Positions 1 through 8,446 of a DNA stretch of 64,000 nt are shown here, piece by piece; the first letter of the stretch is position 1, and every line of letters starts with the position of its first letter. Below the pieces are notes generated by a model. It was not told the DNA's origin, made no database searches, and saw nothing but the letters and a program-made list of their open reading frames with translations. Source of the DNA: Niallia sp. FSL W8-0635 (GTDB lineage: Bacteria > Bacillota > Bacilli > Bacillales > Cytobacillaceae); the NCBI RefSeq assembly GCF_038007965.1, contig NZ_JBBOYD010000001.1, positions 1,342,501 to 1,406,500 of the forward strand, read 5' to 3'. The translations under genes and the position numbers were made by a program.

Positions 1-1367
1 TTAGTACTGTAAAAAGAGCTTTACATAAATTGCAGGATCAATTTGAAATCAAATTCATGGACGAAGCTTTTGATAGTCTTGTTGTTCATGCGCTCATTAT
101 GGTGAAGCGAACAAGACAAAAATCACCAATTACTATAATAGAGGAAGAAAAAGCTTACATAGCAGCCTATAAAGAGTTTGAATATGCTTCATTGTTCTTT
201 GAGCAATTGGAAGAGTCCTTTTCTATGAAATTTCCAGAAAATGAACGTATCTATTTTACTTGGCATTTAATTAGCGGAAAAAGGGTAGATGATGGGGAAG
301 AGCACTTCTATTTTCAAAATAAAGTATTGCTTAGCATCATTCATGATATAACGAAAAGGTTAGATGAATTAACTGCCTACCCTTTTGAAAAGGATTCCAT
401 TCTTACTAAAGGACTTGCTGTTCATATGTATTCAGTCATTAACCGCTTGAAATATGGATTCCTTATTTGTAATCCTCTTCTGTCAGAAATTAAGAAAATG
501 TATCCATATATGTTTAATATGGTGATTTTTGCGTTAGAAGAGGTTAAACGTGCTTATGATTTAGATGTTCCTGAAGAGGAAGCTGCTTTTCTAGTACTTC
601 ATTTCCAAGCATCTATTGAGAGAATAGAAGGCAGTAGAGGGAAAAAGAAAAATTCTTTAATCGTGTGTCATTTAGGAGTGGGGATTTCTCATTTATTAGA
701 AGCGAAAATCAAACAGCATTATTCAGACATTCATATTTTGGCTTGTATCGGAAAAGCCTCCATCGATGAATTCCTCAAAAACAATAAGATTGATTTTATT
801 ATTTCAACTGTTTCTCTTCGTGAGATTCCAATACCATATATTGTTATTTCTCCTCTCTTAGAAGGAAAGGATAAGGAAAAATTAAATCAATTTGTTCAAA
901 GAATTGAAGAAAGGAAAGAAAACAGTAGCGAAGATAGAAAACAGCTGTCTAAATTGATTCGTGGTGACATGGTGCATATGGGAATAGAAATGGAGCACCC
1001 ATATGAAGTCATTGAAATGTTAGGAAATACTTTGTATCAAAAGGGATTGATTCAGAAAGAGTTCATTCAAAGTGCTCTTAATAGAGAACGAAAGTCAGCT
1101 ACAGCAATTGGTGGAAATATCGCAATTCCCCATGGGGACCCCAAAATGGTTATCCAGTCTGCAATTGCAGTTGCTATATTAAAAGAGCCGATACGATGGG
1201 GAAGTGAATATGCTTCTGTCATATTTTTGTTGGCTATTTCAAAAGAGGATCAAAATCTTAATCGTGCGGTAGTAGGGCAAATTGCAGCCTATAGCGAAGA
1301 TAGTGAATTTTCAACTGGGATAGCAGTACTTAAGGATATTAAAGGTGTGCTTGATTTTATCAAATAA
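1..1367 (+). CDS. PRD-containing PTS transcriptional regulator (BglG/ManR/LicR type), 5'-truncated by window edge
   Basis: A sugar-responsive activator whose activity is set by PTS phosphorylation. The frame is open from base 3 and reads STVKRALHKLQDQF just before the TTG at 30, so that TTG is internal and the N-terminal helix-turn-helix part lies outside the window. What remains is PRD-like helical sequence (about the first 210 residues), an EIIB-like segment with Cys-x-x-Gly-x-Gly (VCHLGVGIS, near base 670), and a C-terminal EIIA domain with the phosphorylatable His in IPHGD. It sits directly upstream of an EIIBCA permease in the same direction, so it probably activates that gene. Family assignment is firm; the inducing sugar is not known. 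Confidence 0.9.
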   Translation, partial: STVKRALHKLQDQFEIKFMDEAFDSLVVHALIMVKRTRQKSPITIIEEEKAYIAAYKEFEYASLFFEQLEESFSMKFPENERIYFTWHLISGKRVDDGEEHFYFQNKVLLSIIHDITKRLDELTAYPFEKDSILTKGLAVHMYSVINRLKYGFLICNPLLSEIKKMYPYMFNMVIFALEEVKRAYDLDVPEEEAAFLVLHFQASIERIEGSRGKKKNSLIVCHLGVGISHLLEAKIKQHYSDIHILACIGKASIDEFLKNNKIDFIISTVSLREIPIPYIVISPLLEGKDKEKLNQFVQRIEERKENSSEDRKQLSKLIRGDMVHMGIEMEHPYEVIEMLGNTLYQKGLIQKEFIQSALNRERKSATAIGGNIAIPHGDPKMVIQSAIAVAILKEPIRWGSEYASVIFLLAISKEDQNLNRAVVGQIAAYSEDSEFSTGIAVLKDIKGVLDFIK

Positions 1368-1489
1368 TAAATGTTTCATGTTTTGTATAAGTACCTCTTT
1401 TTTCTATTCGATACTCTTGGTAATCCATAATAATAGAAATAAACGTTTAGAAGCTAAATGTTTAGCATATCTATCATTTTCTAATAATC

Positions 1490-1517
1490 AATTTTTACCA
1501 CAAGTCTGGTAAAAATT
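1490..1517. promoter_or_regulatory. Perfect 11-bp-arm inverted repeat upstream of the PTS permease
   Basis: Arms AATTTTTACCA (1490-1500) and TGGTAAAAATT (1507-1517) flank a 6-nt spacer. A further AATAATC (1483-1489) / GATTATT (1520-1526) pairing extends it around a 2-nt bulge. No T-run follows, so it is not an ordinary terminator. It lies 87 bases before the permease start and is a candidate operator for the upstream PRD regulator or an RNA stem in the leader. An activator site is inferred, not shown. Confidence 0.55.
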
Positions 1518-1604
1518 AAGATTATTGGAAAGGAGACATGGGTTTATAATCAAAATGTAAGCAATTACATGAGGCGTGTGAATAAGATGGAGGAGGGAAA
1601 TATC

Positions 1605-3533
1605 ATGAAAATTTTAGCGATTACAGCTTGTCCAGTTGGTATTGCTCATACATACATGGCTGCAGAAAATCTGCAAAAGGCTGGGGAAGAATTAGGCATT
1701 GACATAAAAGTAGAAACCCAAGGCTCCATTGGGGTAGAAAATGCTTTAACAGAGCAAGACATCAGAGAAGCGGATGGCATTATTATTGCTGCAGATAAAG
1801 AAGTTTCTAAAGATCGTTTTATTGGGAAAAAAGTAATTATTACTGGCGTAAAAGAAGGAATTCGCAATCCGCATGAATTAATCAAGAAAATTCAAAATGG
1901 TGATGTACCAGTATATCGAGCGGAATTAAAATCAGCGGATGAGATTAAAGGACAACGTAAACAAAAAGAAAATCCGGTATATAAACATTTAATGAATGGT
2001 GTATCTTACATGGTTCCGTTTATTGTTGTAGGAGGACTACTTATTGCGCTGGCTCTTACACTTGGTGGGGAACAGACACCTGGTGGAATTGTTATACCAG
2101 AAGATTCCATTTGGAAACAGATTGAAAGTCTTGGTAGCACAGCCTTTATGTTTATGGTGCCGATTCTAGCAGGGTTTATTGCGGTTAGTATTGCTGACCG
2201 TCCAGGACTTGTACCAGGGATGATCGGTGGCTATATTGCAGCAAATGGTAGTTTTTACGGTAGTGAAGCAGGTGCAGGATTTATTGGTGGAATTATTGCT
2301 GGTTTCTTAGCAGGTTATATTGCATTAGGGATTAAAAAGATAAAAGTGCCAAAAGCACTTCTACCAGTTATGCCAATTATTTTTATACCAATCGTATCAT
2401 CTGTTATTGTTGGGCTGTTATTTATATTTGTTATTGGTGCTCCAGTAGCACAGGTTTTTGAAGGTTTAACTAGTATGCTTGCAGGAATGCAAGGAGCAAG
2501 CTCGATTTTATTAGCACTTATTCTAGGGGCAATGATTGCAGTAGATATGGGTGGTCCATTTAATAAAGTTGCTTTCTTATTCGGTTCTGCCATGATTGCA
2601 GAAGGAAATTATGACATAATGGGGCCAATTGCAGTAGCAATCTGTATTCCGCCAATCGGAATGGGCCTTGCAACGTTTATTAATAAGAAGAAATACCTTC
2701 CGAATGAACGGGAAGCAGGTAAGGCCTCTTTTACAATGGGCTTATTCGGTATAACAGAAGGAGCAATTCCGTTTGCGGCTCAAGATCCATTACGTGTAAT
2801 TCCAAGTATTATGGCTGGTTCGATGGTCGGTGCGGTTATTGCCATGATTGGAAATGTAGGGAATAAAGTAGCGCATGGCGGTCCAATTGTAGCGGTATTA
2901 GGGGCGGTAGATAATGTAGCCATGTTCTTTATCGCGGCATTAGTGGGTGTATTAGTAACTGCCTTTATGGTTAATGCATTGAAAAAAGAAGTAGCGGTTG
3001 ATCTTCCTGTAAGTAAAGGGATGGAGAAAAAAGAAGTTGCGGCAACAATAGAAGAAACAGCAGAACCGATGGAAATAACCAAATTAACTGATATCGTAAG
3101 TGAAGATTTAATAACAACAAATTTAGTTGCAGAAACACAAGATGGAGTAATCGATGAACTAATTCAAAAATTTGAAGATGCAGGAATCTTATATTCTAAA
3201 GAAGAATATAAGAAGGCTATATTAGAGCGCGAAGCCCAAAGCTCTACTGGATTAGGGATGAATATTGCTCTTCCTCATGGTAAGTCCAATGCAGTAAAGC
3301 GCCCAGCAGTTGCCTTTGGTATTAAGCGTAAAGGTGTAGACTGGAATAGCTTGGATGGTACAGAGGCTAAATTAATCTTCATGATCGCTGTTCCAGAACA
3401 AAGCGCAGGTGACGCTCATTTGAAAATTTTGCAAATGCTATCACGTAAATTAATGGATGAGCGTTATAGAGAAAAATTGCTTCAGGTAGGTTCCAAATCA
3501 GATGCGATTATTCTATTAGATGAAGTTCAATAA
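1605..3533 (+). CDS. PTS fructose/mannose-family transporter, fused EIIB-EIIC-EIIA
   Basis: Membrane permease that imports and phosphorylates a hexose-type sugar using phosphate from HPr. Domain order is EIIB (about residues 1-100, with phospho-Cys9 in ITACPVGIAHT), EIIC (about 120-460, many membrane segments and the GITEGAIPFAA signature) and EIIA (about 490-642, phospho-His558 in ALPHGK). An ATG 36 bases upstream is in frame, but the GGAGG at 1591-1596 is correctly spaced only for the ATG at 1605. At 642 residues it is full length for this fused class. The gene follows a PRD regulator and ends in a strong terminator. The sugar (fructose, mannose or a derivative) cannot be decided from sequence alone. 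Confidence 0.93.
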   Translation: MKILAITACPVGIAHTYMAAENLQKAGEELGIDIKVETQGSIGVENALTEQDIREADGIIIAADKEVSKDRFIGKKVIITGVKEGIRNPHELIKKIQNGDVPVYRAELKSADEIKGQRKQKENPVYKHLMNGVSYMVPFIVVGGLLIALALTLGGEQTPGGIVIPEDSIWKQIESLGSTAFMFMVPILAGFIAVSIADRPGLVPGMIGGYIAANGSFYGSEAGAGFIGGIIAGFLAGYIALGIKKIKVPKALLPVMPIIFIPIVSSVIVGLLFIFVIGAPVAQVFEGLTSMLAGMQGASSILLALILGAMIAVDMGGPFNKVAFLFGSAMIAEGNYDIMGPIAVAICIPPIGMGLATFINKKKYLPNEREAGKASFTMGLFGITEGAIPFAAQDPLRVIPSIMAGSMVGAVIAMIGNVGNKVAHGGPIVAVLGAVDNVAMFFIAALVGVLVTAFMVNALKKEVAVDLPVSKGMEKKEVAATIEETAEPMEITKLTDIVSEDLITTNLVAETQDGVIDELIQKFEDAGILYSKEEYKKAILEREAQSSTGLGMNIALPHGKSNAVKRPAVAFGIKRKGVDWNSLDGTEAKLIFMIAVPEQSAGDAHLKILQMLSRKLMDERYREKLLQVGSKSDAIILLDEVQ

Positions 3534-3538
3534 TTAAT

Positions 3539-3590
3539 AAAAAGTGCCAAACATCAAGGGGATTTACTCCGAGGTGCTTGGCACTTTTTA
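3539..3590 (+). terminator. Intrinsic terminator of the PTS permease gene
   Basis: Stem AAAAAGTGCCAA / TTGGCACTTTTT separated by about 27 bases and ending in a T-run, directly after the stop codon. The GTGCCAA...TTGGCAC arms resemble the dispersed GTGCC-GGCAC repeats elsewhere in the window. Confidence 0.85.
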
Positions 3591-3665
3591 TATTTTTAGT
3601 GAAAACATTTCGTGACAAGAAGAATCTCTTTATGAGAAAATATTTAAAAAAAGGAGGCTATGTCC

Positions 3666-4682
3666 ATGTATAGTTTTAATAATGATTACAGTGAAGGAGC
3701 ACATCCAAGAATTCTTAAAGCATTGGTAGAATCCAATTTACAGCAAGAAATAGGGTATGGGCAAGATTCCTTTACTAAAAAAGCGGTAGAAGTGTTAAAA
3801 GAAAAAATGAATACTGAAGAAGTGGATATTCATCTCTTGGTCGGAGGAACGCAAACAAATCTAATTGCAATCTCAGCCTTTTTAAGACCACATGAAGCAG
3901 CTATTGCAGCTGACACTGGTCATATTTCTACCCATGAAACAGGGGCTATCGAAGCAACTGGACATAAAGTACTTACGGTTGAGACAAAAGATGGCAAGCT
4001 AACACCCGACTTGTTGCAAAATGTACTGGATGAGCATACAGATGAACATATGGTTAAGCCGAAGCTTGTATACATATCCAATTCAACTGAAATAGGAACT
4101 ATTTATTCTAAACAGGAACTTGAGTTATTAAGTGCATTTTGTCAAAAGAATAATTTGATTTTTTATATGGATGGTGCACGTTTAGGGTCTGCTCTATGTG
4201 CAAAAGACAATGATCTAAGTTTAAGTGATTTTCCGAAGTTATTAGATGCTTTTTATATCGGTGGAACGAAAAACGGAGCATTAATGGGAGAAGCCCTTGT
4301 GATTAAGAATGATTCCTTGAAGGAAGATTTTCGTTATCATATTAAGCAAAAGGGAGCAATGCTAGCAAAAGGAAGAGTGCTAGGAATCCAATTTTACGAA
4401 CTATTTAAAGACAATCTTTTCTTCGAATTAGCGGAGCATGCTAATAAAATGGCAGAAAAATTACAAGCTGCATTGGAAGAGAAAGGCTATTCTTTTTTAA
4501 CGTATTCTTCCACCAATCAAGTATTTCCGATTGTTTCTAACGAGAAGATTTCAGTGTTACAGAAGAATTACCAATTCAATATTTGGGAAAAAATTGATAA
4601 CGAACATTCTGCGATTCGTCTTGTTACGTCTTGGGCTACAAAAGAAGAAGAAGTGGATGCGTTTATTAAGGAATTAAAATAA
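3666..4682 (+). CDS. ltaE: Low-specificity L-threonine aldolase, PLP-dependent
   Basis: Cleaves L-threonine or L-allo-threonine to glycine and acetaldehyde in the cytoplasm. The protein starts MYSFNNDYSEGAHP, typical of the family, and carries the PLP-binding lysine K202 in IGGTKNGAL and the DGARLGSAL substrate/PLP segment. Its 338 residues are the normal length. An ATG at 3660 is only 2 bases from the AAGGAGG at 3651-3657, so the ATG at 3666 (8 bases) is the likely start. It has its own upstream region after a terminator and is followed by a hairpin, so it is probably monocistronic. Confidence 0.93.
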   Translation: MYSFNNDYSEGAHPRILKALVESNLQQEIGYGQDSFTKKAVEVLKEKMNTEEVDIHLLVGGTQTNLIAISAFLRPHEAAIAADTGHISTHETGAIEATGHKVLTVETKDGKLTPDLLQNVLDEHTDEHMVKPKLVYISNSTEIGTIYSKQELELLSAFCQKNNLIFYMDGARLGSALCAKDNDLSLSDFPKLLDAFYIGGTKNGALMGEALVIKNDSLKEDFRYHIKQKGAMLAKGRVLGIQFYELFKDNLFFELAEHANKMAEKLQAALEEKGYSFLTYSSTNQVFPIVSNEKISVLQKNYQFNIWEKIDNEHSAIRLVTSWATKEEEVDAFIKELK

Positions 4683-4711
4683 AGCTTGTTAAAAGTTTAA
4701 ATAGTTAGTTT

Positions 4712-4755
4712 AACATATGGTATACCGTTAAGAGAAATCCGGTATGCCATATGTT
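4712..4755. terminator. Long hairpin between convergent genes
   Basis: AACATATGGTATACCG (4712-4727) pairs with CGGTATGCCATATGTT (4740-4755) with one mismatch and a 12-nt loop. No real T-run follows, so it may be a Rho-independent-like end, a processing hairpin or a repeat element. It lies 30 bases after the threonine aldolase stop. Confidence 0.5.
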
Positions 4756-4777
4756 TGTCCAAACGAAAAATGAAGTT

Positions 4778-4902
4778 TATGATCGCAAAGTAAAGAGATA
4801 TGATCAAAAATCAACTAGATATGATCCAAAACCCAATTATATGTTCCAAAAGTAAAGAGATATGATCCAAAACCCAATTATATGATCCAAAATCCAAATA
4901 GA
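4778..4902. repeat. Six-unit degenerate tandem repeat, period about 21 bp
   Basis: Units start at 4778, 4799, 4820, 4840, 4861 and 4881, and each opens with TATGATCCAAAA or a close variant. Units 3 and 5 are identical (TATGATCCAAAACCCAATTA); units 1 and 4 share the tail AAAGTAAAGAGA. The block fills the gap between two convergent genes. The period is about two helical turns. No function is recognised. Confidence 0.85.
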
Positions 4903-4922
4903 TGAAAGCCATCTCTAAATAA

Positions 4923-5936
4923 CTATTTCCCCGCTAATCCCTTTCGATCAATTGCTTCTGGCTGCTTCTCCATCCACCCATACTTGACCAATAGTTTATA
5001 GCAAAATGCCCCTGCCTGCATGGCGTGGTTAAATACACTTTTGTAATTAAGAATAATATCTGTTCTTAAACTAGAACCAATGGCTGCTCCATAATACGAA
5101 AGGGCTGCATTTACTAATAATGCTGCATGAAACATCATTAACTTATCGGAAAAAGGGCTAATTGTGGAATCGGTAATTTCTGCATCCCATCTTTTGGGAA
5201 TCGGTAAATTATCTTTTTGAAGTATTTCATCAAAGCTCTCTGCGTCTTTTCCAGCTAATTTCACATTTTTTTTCATGAAGTTTCTTACTTCTTCTTTCTC
5301 CGCAACTTGACTAAAGGCAAGACTTAAAGATCGAACAAAGCCTGTTTTCTTTGAATTGAAGTGAAGATTGCTTATTTCAGACATATTAAGTGGTCTTTTG
5401 TCTCCGATTAAACTAGAAATAAAGCCAGCTGTTTCAACAAATTCAACTTCATGTGGAGAAGGAATGGTTGGAACACTAGAGAACTCCGGCTGTGTCTTTG
5501 CTAACTTAAGAGTCCTTTGATATAGCTCCTTCGATGTCACCGTACATTCAAAAAAATAGTTTTGTATGTCTTCGCGTTCGGCATTTGTAATAGCTAATGT
5601 ATAGGCAGAAATACCATGCATTGTCATCATTCTTGAGTAAAAAAGTATAAAGGAATCTGAAAATAGACGTGGGGCATTAAGATTAACATCTTCCTCTGTA
5701 AATCCTTTTGGAAGTTTAAAGTTTGCCTTTGTAAAGATATCTGTAATTTTCATAAGATGACTTTCTGCTAAACGTAACGAATAGGCTACTAGAGACTTGA
5801 TATCTTGATTTTGTACTATTTTTAGAAAGTATTTATACACACATACGGCCATGCTATCTCCTAGATATTGAAGCCAGAGCGCAGATACCTCGGCAGCGTT
5901 TAAGGTTTTCTTCTGTGTTTTCTCATGATTCTTCAA
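4923..5936 (-). CDS. DUF3231 family protein (first copy)
   Basis: A 337-residue all-helical protein of the DUF3231 family, widespread in Bacillus and related to the ferritin-like/CotF spore-coat fold; its biochemical role is not known. Family landmarks are LNAAEVSALW near the N-terminus, FTEEDVNLNAPRLFSDS, the mid-protein turn GDKRPL, and VTDSTISPFSDKLMMFH in the second half. The two halves look like an internal duplication. The start is a TTG at 5934-5936, 9 bases after GGAGG. A paralogue lies at 55234-56241. It is monocistronic and faces the tandem repeat block. Confidence 0.9.
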   Translation of the reverse strand: MKNHEKTQKKTLNAAEVSALWLQYLGDSMAVCVYKYFLKIVQNQDIKSLVAYSLRLAESHLMKITDIFTKANFKLPKGFTEEDVNLNAPRLFSDSFILFYSRMMTMHGISAYTLAITNAEREDIQNYFFECTVTSKELYQRTLKLAKTQPEFSSVPTIPSPHEVEFVETAGFISSLIGDKRPLNMSEISNLHFNSKKTGFVRSLSLAFSQVAEKEEVRNFMKKNVKLAGKDAESFDEILQKDNLPIPKRWDAEITDSTISPFSDKLMMFHAALLVNAALSYYGAAIGSSLRTDIILNYKSVFNHAMQAGAFCYKLLVKYGWMEKQPEAIDRKGLAGK

Positions 5937-6120
5937 TAAAGATATCCTCCAATTATTCTATGCTTGACGTTAACATAGAAGTTTCTAATTTAAATTTAGT
6001 ATGGTAATTATAAGCAATTTTATCCTCTAGATTGGGGGAAGAAGAATTAATGTTTGGAACTTTTTGGTTTTTAATTCGTATATCGTTATAAAGAGAATGG
6101 AAGAAAGGTGGGGTAGCATA

Positions 6121-6537
6121 ATGGGAGTAGAAGATAATGTGGGGTTGAAATTACTAATTATATTAATTGTTTTTCTTGGAGCTAGTTTATTATTTGATTT
6201 AGTTCTTACAAAAATACTGAAATTAGAAAGAAGAAAATTTTTTTCTTATAATCATATAAATAAAGTGCATGTACGAATCGATTGGAGTATTAGAATTGCT
6301 TTTATGTTTATCTTAATGGCAGCGTTCATAATAAATTATTCCTATAATTTGTGGTATTTGCAGCCTTATTATGTATTGCTTCTCTTCATTATTGTATCAG
6401 TAGTTGTACGTGCAATTATAGAATTGAAGTATTTGAAAAATCGCCGGGAGGCTCTATTTACTGTTCTTCAGCTAGGATTTTGGCTACTTTTGTTTAGTGG
6501 GGCTTTTTGGATTTTATCAACGGGATGGTTTGGATAA
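6121..6537 (+). CDS. DUF4181-like membrane protein
   Basis: A small integral membrane protein with about four hydrophobic segments. The RRKFFSYNHINKVHVRIDW stretch between the first and second segments is characteristic of the DUF4181 family found in Bacillus; function is unknown. Upstream in-frame starts exist (a GTG-like start at 6064 and ATG at 6097), but the GGTGGGG at 6108-6114 best serves the ATG at 6121, giving 138 residues, close to the usual family length. A terminator follows immediately. Confidence 0.75.
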   Translation: MGVEDNVGLKLLIILIVFLGASLLFDLVLTKILKLERRKFFSYNHINKVHVRIDWSIRIAFMFILMAAFIINYSYNLWYLQPYYVLLLFIIVSVVVRAIIELKYLKNRREALFTVLQLGFWLLLFSGAFWILSTGWFG

Positions 6538-6538
6538 T

Positions 6539-6590
6539 AAAAAAGAAGAAGACTTGTCAAAAAATGTGACAGTGTTTTCTTCTTTTTTTT
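6539..6590 (+). terminator. Terminator after the DUF4181 gene
   Basis: AAAAAAGAAGAA (6539-6550) pairs with TTCTTCTTTTTT (6577-6588). An inner TGTCA...TGACA stem adds stability, and the right arm itself supplies the T-run. Confidence 0.8.
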
Positions 6591-6600
6591 GGAGTGTTTA

Positions 6601-6630
6601 TTGACGCTAGTTAAATTGCTATGCTATATT
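6601..6630 (+). promoter_or_regulatory. Probable sigma-A promoter of the IclR-family gene
   Basis: TTGACG (6601-6606) and TATATT (6625-6630) are separated by 18 bases and lie 44 bases before the start codon of the regulator. Confidence 0.55.
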
Positions 6631-6673
6631 TTTCTTATAAATCAGAAAATTTAGAAAGAGATAGGTAGAATAT

Positions 6674-7411
6674 ATGGTTCAATCAATTGATAGAGCAATG
6701 CAAATTATCCATTTATTTATCGAAAACCCTAAAAAGGATAATTGGCCAATTTCGCAAATTGCGGATGAAGTAGGCTTACCACTAAGTACAACACATCGAT
6801 TAATTAGCTCTTTAGTTAAGTATGAGTTAGTTGCACAAGTTGAATTGACAAAAAACTACATGCTAGGACCGAAATGGATGGAAATTGGGTTAAAGCAACT
6901 GGAAAGTATGGACTTGAGAATGATAGCGAGACCGATTTTAGAAAGACTCACCAAAGAAGTAAAGGAAACCTCTTTTTTAAGTATTCCCAATCATTATTAT
7001 TCATTAGGAATTGATCGAGTAGATAGTCCTCATAAGGTAAGGGTTGTAGAAGAATTAGGTGAGAGAATTCCTATGCCAATTGGCGCGCCTAATAAAGTAA
7101 TGCTTGCCTTCATGGAAGAGAAAAAGGCGATAGAAATTGTGACAGAATTAGTGAAAGAAGAGAAAAAGAGAGACAATATTTTATCGCAATTACCATTAAT
7201 TAGGGAAATGGGTTATGCAGCTAGCTATGCAGAAATGACAGAAGGTACAGCTTCCTTTGCAGCTCCTATATTAGGGTTTGGAGGAGAACTAGTTGGGGCT
7301 TTGAGTATAGGAACGATTACATATGAAACGACAGAAGAACGTGCAGTATATTTACTGGAAAAAGTGAAAGAATACGCACAGCTTTTATCCAACGCAGTTA
7401 GAGGAGTGTAA
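6674..7411 (+). CDS. IclR-family transcriptional regulator
   Basis: A 245-residue one-component regulator. The N-terminal winged helix (about residues 1-65, with ISQIADEVGLPLSTTHRLI as the recognition region) is followed by an IclR effector-binding domain (about 75-245, with GERIPMPIGAPNKVML and SYAEMTEGTASFAAPI). It is followed after 54 bases by an oligopeptide transporter operon in the same direction, and the gap contains palindromes of the type IclR proteins bind. It therefore probably controls the transport and hydrolysis genes downstream. The effector is unknown, as is whether it activates or represses. Confidence 0.92.
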   Translation: MVQSIDRAMQIIHLFIENPKKDNWPISQIADEVGLPLSTTHRLISSLVKYELVAQVELTKNYMLGPKWMEIGLKQLESMDLRMIARPILERLTKEVKETSFLSIPNHYYSLGIDRVDSPHKVRVVEELGERIPMPIGAPNKVMLAFMEEKKAIEIVTELVKEEKKRDNILSQLPLIREMGYAASYAEMTEGTASFAAPILGFGGELVGALSIGTITYETTEERAVYLLEKVKEYAQLLSNAVRGV

Positions 7412-7417
7412 TTTTTG

Positions 7418-7451
7418 TCCGTATAGCGGAAACAGTTTCCGTAATACGGAA
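7418..7451. promoter_or_regulatory. Compound IclR-type operator ahead of the peptide transporter
   Basis: The gap holds TCCGTATAGCGGA (7418-7430), GGAAACAGTTTCC (7428-7440) and TTCCGTAATACGGAA (7437-7451). Together they form three overlapping, nearly perfect palindromes built from TTCCG/CGGAA half-sites. The last one abuts the AAAGGAGGG ribosome binding site of the first permease gene. A 13-16 bp palindrome with GGAA/TTCC arms next to an IclR gene is the expected form of an IclR-family operator; binding is inferred. Confidence 0.7.
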
Positions 7452-7465
7452 AAGGAGGGAAATAG

Positions 7466-8431
7466 ATGTGGCGTTATGTAGGTAAGCGATCAATTACTGG
7501 AGTATTGGTCATTTTAGTAGCGATTTGTCTAAACTTCACGTTAATTCAATTGGCACCAGGAGACCCGATAAGTATCCTTTCTGGGCAGGATAGCCCCTCA
7601 CCCGAAATGGTGGAAACGCTGAAGGAGAAATATGGGTTAAATGAGCCGATAATCGTCCAATTTTTTATGTATGTAAGTAAATTATTTCAGGGGGATATGG
7701 GAGAATCCATTTTAACTGGAAAACCAGTGATGGAAATGATTGGCGAAAGAATAGGACCGACATTAATGCTCGCTTTAACAACTGCCGTTCTTTCCTTAAT
7801 TATTGGGACCTTATTAGGAATTTATTGTGCTAGGCATGTTGGGTCAAAGTTGGATAATACGGTTTCGGGAATTTCCTATATTTTTGATTCTATGCCTAGT
7901 TTTTGGCTTGGAATGATGTTCATTCTTATATTTGCCTCCACATTTGGTATCTTTCCTACATCGGGAATGACAGATTTGCGAGCAGATTATTCAGGTATTG
8001 CCTATGTAATGGATGTTTTGAAGCATATGTTTTTGCCAGCGATAACATTAACATTGATTACGACCCCTTATTTTTTCAGAATTGCACGGTCGTCTGTCAT
8101 TCAAACAATGTCAGAGGATTTCATTACAACGTTGAAAGCAACGGGAATGAAAGAAAGCAAGATCTTTAGAAAATATGTTTTTAAGAATTCAGTTTTACCG
8201 ACTATAACAGTGTTCGGTATTACACTTGCTTATATTATTACGGGCGTAGCCATTATTGAAATTGTATTTTCATGGCCAGGAATGGGGAGTTTTATGCTAA
8301 ATGCTATTTCTCGACGAGATTATCCGCTATTAATGGGAATCTATTTAATCCTATCCATTTCGGTAGCAACTACCATGATAATTATTGATGTTCTATATGC
8401 CTTCATTGATCCAAGAATAAGATATGAGTAG
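7466..8431 (+). CDS. Peptide ABC transporter permease, DppB/OppB family
   Basis: First inner-membrane subunit of an oligopeptide/dipeptide importer. It has an N-terminal membrane anchor, the conserved TLIQLAPGDP segment after it, about five further membrane segments, and a cytoplasmic coupling (EAA) loop near ARSSVIQTMSEDFITTLKATG. The C-terminus (YAFIDPRIRYE) is typical of DppB. The ATG at 7466 has an AAAGGAGGG site. It is first of a five-gene unit (two permeases, two ATPases, one binding protein) with very short gaps. Confidence 0.93.
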   Translation: MWRYVGKRSITGVLVILVAICLNFTLIQLAPGDPISILSGQDSPSPEMVETLKEKYGLNEPIIVQFFMYVSKLFQGDMGESILTGKPVMEMIGERIGPTLMLALTTAVLSLIIGTLLGIYCARHVGSKLDNTVSGISYIFDSMPSFWLGMMFILIFASTFGIFPTSGMTDLRADYSGIAYVMDVLKHMFLPAITLTLITTPYFFRIARSSVIQTMSEDFITTLKATGMKESKIFRKYVFKNSVLPTITVFGITLAYIITGVAIIEIVFSWPGMGSFMLNAISRRDYPLLMGIYLILSISVATTMIIIDVLYAFIDPRIRYE

Positions 8432-8446
8432 AGGAGAGTGTATAAG

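Noticed and set aside
1368..1489. Terminator after the PRD regulator
   Set aside because: No stem followed by a T-run was found; regulator and permease may be partly co-transcribed.
4778..4902. CRISPR array
   Set aside because: Units are contiguous and degenerate, without unique spacers, and there are no cas genes.
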